Of a DNA stretch of 7,812 bases, positions 6,092-7,812 are shown in pieces. Source of the stretch: Spirochaetales bacterium (GTDB lineage: Bacteria > Spirochaetota > Spirochaetia > JABMQR01). Under the pieces are notes generated by a model, which was not told the DNA's origin, did not search any database, and saw only the letters and a program-made list of their open reading frames with translations. Each line of letters starts with the position of its first letter. Positions within the stretch are counted from its first letter, which is position 1. Location of the stretch: NCBI GenBank assembly GCA_023139255.1, contig JAGLNY010000168.1, forward strand, positions 1 through 7,812, given 5' to 3'. The translations under genes and the position numbers were made by a program.

Positions 6092-7141
6092 ATGTTTACC
6101 CTTCTTCTATTTCTTTCAAGCGGACTTTTTCTTGGCTGGTCTCTTGGCGCAAATGACGCCGCAAATGTATTCGGAACCGCAGTCGGTACGAAAATGATCA
6201 GGTTCAGTACGGCCGCGATAATCGGCAGCCTTTTCGTTATCCTCGGTGCAGTAGTAAGCGGGGCTGGAGCTTCTCATACTCTTGGGAAACTGGGCGTGGT
6301 GAATGCCCTCCCGGGATCATTTACCGTGGCATTCTCTGCCGGATTTACCGTTTTTTGGATGACACGGTTTAAACTGCCGGTATCAACCTCGCAGGCTATC
6401 GTCGGGGCCATTATCGGGTGGAACTTTTTTTCCGGCAAGCCGACAGATGTTAATTCCCTCTATAAAATTGTCTCCACATGGGTAATATGCCCACTGCTCT
6501 CTGCCGCGTTCTCATTCTCGCTCTACTTCCTGGTGAAATTGCTGCTTAGGAAACTGAGTTTTCATATGATCCGGATGGATGCCTATACACGGCTTGCCCT
6601 GATGCTTGCCGGTGCTTTTGGGGCCTACAGCCTCGGGGCAAACAATATTGCCAATGTCATGGGAGTTTTTATTCCCGTATCCCCATTCGGTGATGTAAAT
6701 GTCATGAATATGTTTACCCTTACAGGTGTGCAAATGCTGTTTCTACTTGGCAGCCTGGCCATAGCTGTCGGGATTTTTACCTACTCGAAGAAAGTTATGA
6801 TGACTGTCGGTGACAGTATTTTTAAACTCTCCCCCATTACCGCATTTATTGTGGTGCTATCCAGTTCATTAGTTCTTTTTCTGTTTGCTTCGCAGGGGCT
6901 TAAAGATTTGCTGGTTTCTCATAATCTCCCCTCGTTTCCGCTTGTGCCGGTCTCAAGCTCACAGGCGGTTGTTGGGGCAATACTGGGGGTCGGGATTGCG
7001 AAATCCGGGAAAAATATCAACCTTCGCATTATAGGAAAAATCAGTATTGGCTGGATTACCACACCGGTTGCTGCCGGGATTCTGGCTTATATCCTGTTGT
7101 TTATCATGCAGAATCTTTTCCTTCAGGAAGTGTTTCATTAA
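6092..7141 (+). CDS. pit: Pit-family inorganic phosphate permease (PiT/PHO-4)
   Basis: A 349-residue integral inner-membrane permease that imports phosphate, in bacterial Pit proteins as a neutral metal-phosphate complex driven by protons, in others with sodium. It shows the family's internal inverted repeat: GANDAANVFGTAVGT (19-33) and PVSTSQAIVGAIIGW (96-110) in the first half, and GANNIANVMG (182-191) and PVSSSQAVVGAILGVG (286-301) in the second. KIVSTW (125-130) and KISIGW (316-321) also correspond. About ten hydrophobic segments are spread along the chain. A strong GGGAAGGG ribosome site (6076-6083) overlaps the DUF47 stop, indicating tight coupling. Length is typical of short bacterial and archaeal Pit proteins. 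Ion specificity cannot be read from the sequence. No clear terminator follows; LacZ-like sequence begins about 25 bases later. Confidence 0.93.
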   Translation: MFTLLLFLSSGLFLGWSLGANDAANVFGTAVGTKMIRFSTAAIIGSLFVILGAVVSGAGASHTLGKLGVVNALPGSFTVAFSAGFTVFWMTRFKLPVSTSQAIVGAIIGWNFFSGKPTDVNSLYKIVSTWVICPLLSAAFSFSLYFLVKLLLRKLSFHMIRMDAYTRLALMLAGAFGAYSLGANNIANVMGVFIPVSPFGDVNVMNMFTLTGVQMLFLLGSLAIAVGIFTYSKKVMMTVGDSIFKLSPITAFIVVLSSSLVLFLFASQGLKDLLVSHNLPSFPLVPVSSSQAVVGAILGVGIAKSGKNINLRIIGKISIGWITTPVAAGILAYILLFIMQNLFLQEVFH

Positions 7142-7165
7142 TATAATAAAACATGTTCACAACAC

Positions 7166-7753
7166 ACGGTAATCTATCGTGTATTTCATAATGGGCAGAT
7201 ACAGGTGGATAATACGATTCAGGTTGATGAGAAAATTACTGACGTACCAAGGGTTGGTATCACCATGGCACTAGCAAAAAAAATGGAGAAGGTTTCCTGG
7301 TTCGGCAGAGGTCCACATGAAAACTATAGTGACCGTAAGGCTGGAGCCCGCTTTGGAAAATATGAAAGCACTGTAGATGATATGTTTACTCCTTACATTT
7401 TACCTCAGGAAAACGGTAATCGTTGCGATGTCACGAACCTGGAGATTCAAGGTGAAAAGAGTGCTCTGAAATTTAGTTCTGAAAAAGGATTTAATTTCTC
7501 AATTGCCAAATTTAGTGCACATGATTATTACAATTCACGGCACACCAGTGAACTGAAAAAGCGGGATGAAACTATCCTGAATATTGATTACCAACAACGG
7601 GGATTAGGTACCAACTCATGCGGTCCGGATACTCTGGATACATACAAATTAGCAGCTGGTACCTATCAATTTGATTTTAGTTTTGAAGTAATCATAATTA
7701 AAGACATATTTTCCCAGTTGCTCAGAAAGAAACAATGCATCGTACTGTCTTAA
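7166..7753 (+). pseudogene. lacZ: C-terminal domain of a LacZ-type GH2 beta-galactosidase, 5'-truncated
   Basis: Homology to the LacZ C-terminal beta-sandwich (Bgal_small_N) begins at about 7166 (YRVFHNGQIQVDNT, VPRVGI) and runs through WFGRGPHENYSDR, YILPQENGNR and QQRGLGTNSCGPDT to TYQFDFSF. The domain shapes the active-site rim in the intact enzyme of about 1000 residues. The sugar-binding, immunoglobulin-like and TIM-barrel domains with both catalytic glutamates are absent; only about 185 residues remain. There is no in-frame ATG at the beginning, only a GTG at 7205 without a ribosome site. The last 20 residues after SFEV do not fit the family and may be read-through beyond a lost stop. 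The fragment is in the same frame as the preceding pit gene but separated from it by that gene's stop. It cannot be an active enzyme. Confidence 0.85.
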
Positions 7754-7812
7754 ACCTTTCTGCACGTTCCAGTTCGGTTATGGTCTACCAGCTTCTGTCT
7801 GTAATAGCGGTT

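Noticed and set aside
7165..7182. ACACG/CGTGT hairpin after pit as a terminator
   Set aside because: A five-base stem with an eight- to nine-base loop and no T run, lying within the LacZ-homologous sequence.
7750..7812. Open minus-strand frame entering from the right edge (ending ...DHNRTGTCRKV)
   Set aside because: Only 20 codons are visible and nothing is recognised; other frames on the plus strand are equally open here.

Overview
The window looks like a piece of an accessory-rich bacterial chromosome with a moderately AT-rich base composition. No rRNA, tRNA or lineage marker is present, so the organism cannot be named. The gene families present (a Pit/DUF47 phosphate-type operon, an AAA ATPase with a DUF4143 tail, a GH2 beta-galactosidase fragment, a large protein resembling those near contractile injection systems) are commonest in anaerobic or environmental Gram-negative groups such as Bacteroidota, Spirochaetota and Desulfobacterota. 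That placement is a guess.

Layout. (1) 1-1447, plus strand: the 3' part of a large protein of unknown function whose start lies outside the window. It appears to end with a lamin-tail-like beta domain. (2) 1448-2099: no intact gene; it holds degraded coding patches, one like the end of a DNA methyltransferase and one like an ImmA/IrrE metallopeptidase (HigA2-type antitoxin). (3) 2073-3377, minus strand: an intact AAA ATPase with DUF4143. (4) 3424-3646: two truncated antitoxin-like relics lying back to back, an MNT nucleotidyltransferase on the minus strand and a HigA-type helix-turn-helix antitoxin on the plus strand. (5) 3729-4070, plus strand: a 113-residue membrane protein that looks like the two ends of a YeiH-family (UPF0324) transporter joined after loss of the middle. 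(6) 4111-5223, minus strand: an intact GNAT-fold acyltransferase-like protein. (7) 5224-5425: a divergent control region with three perfect inverted repeats. (8) 5426-7141, plus strand: a two-gene operon, a DUF47/PhoU-like protein and a Pit inorganic phosphate permease. (9) 7166-7753, plus strand: the C-terminal domain of a LacZ-type beta-galactosidase, cut off from the rest of the gene.

The working metabolic unit is the DUF47-Pit pair, probably low-affinity phosphate (metal-phosphate) uptake with a PhoU-like partner. Most of the remainder is a graveyard of toxin-antitoxin, restriction/defence-like and metabolic gene fragments around a solitary AAA/DUF4143 ATPase. I did not find a convincing complete new system. 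The best leads are the relic cluster, the internally deleted but open YeiH-like mini-protein, and the dense palindromes in front of the Pit operon.
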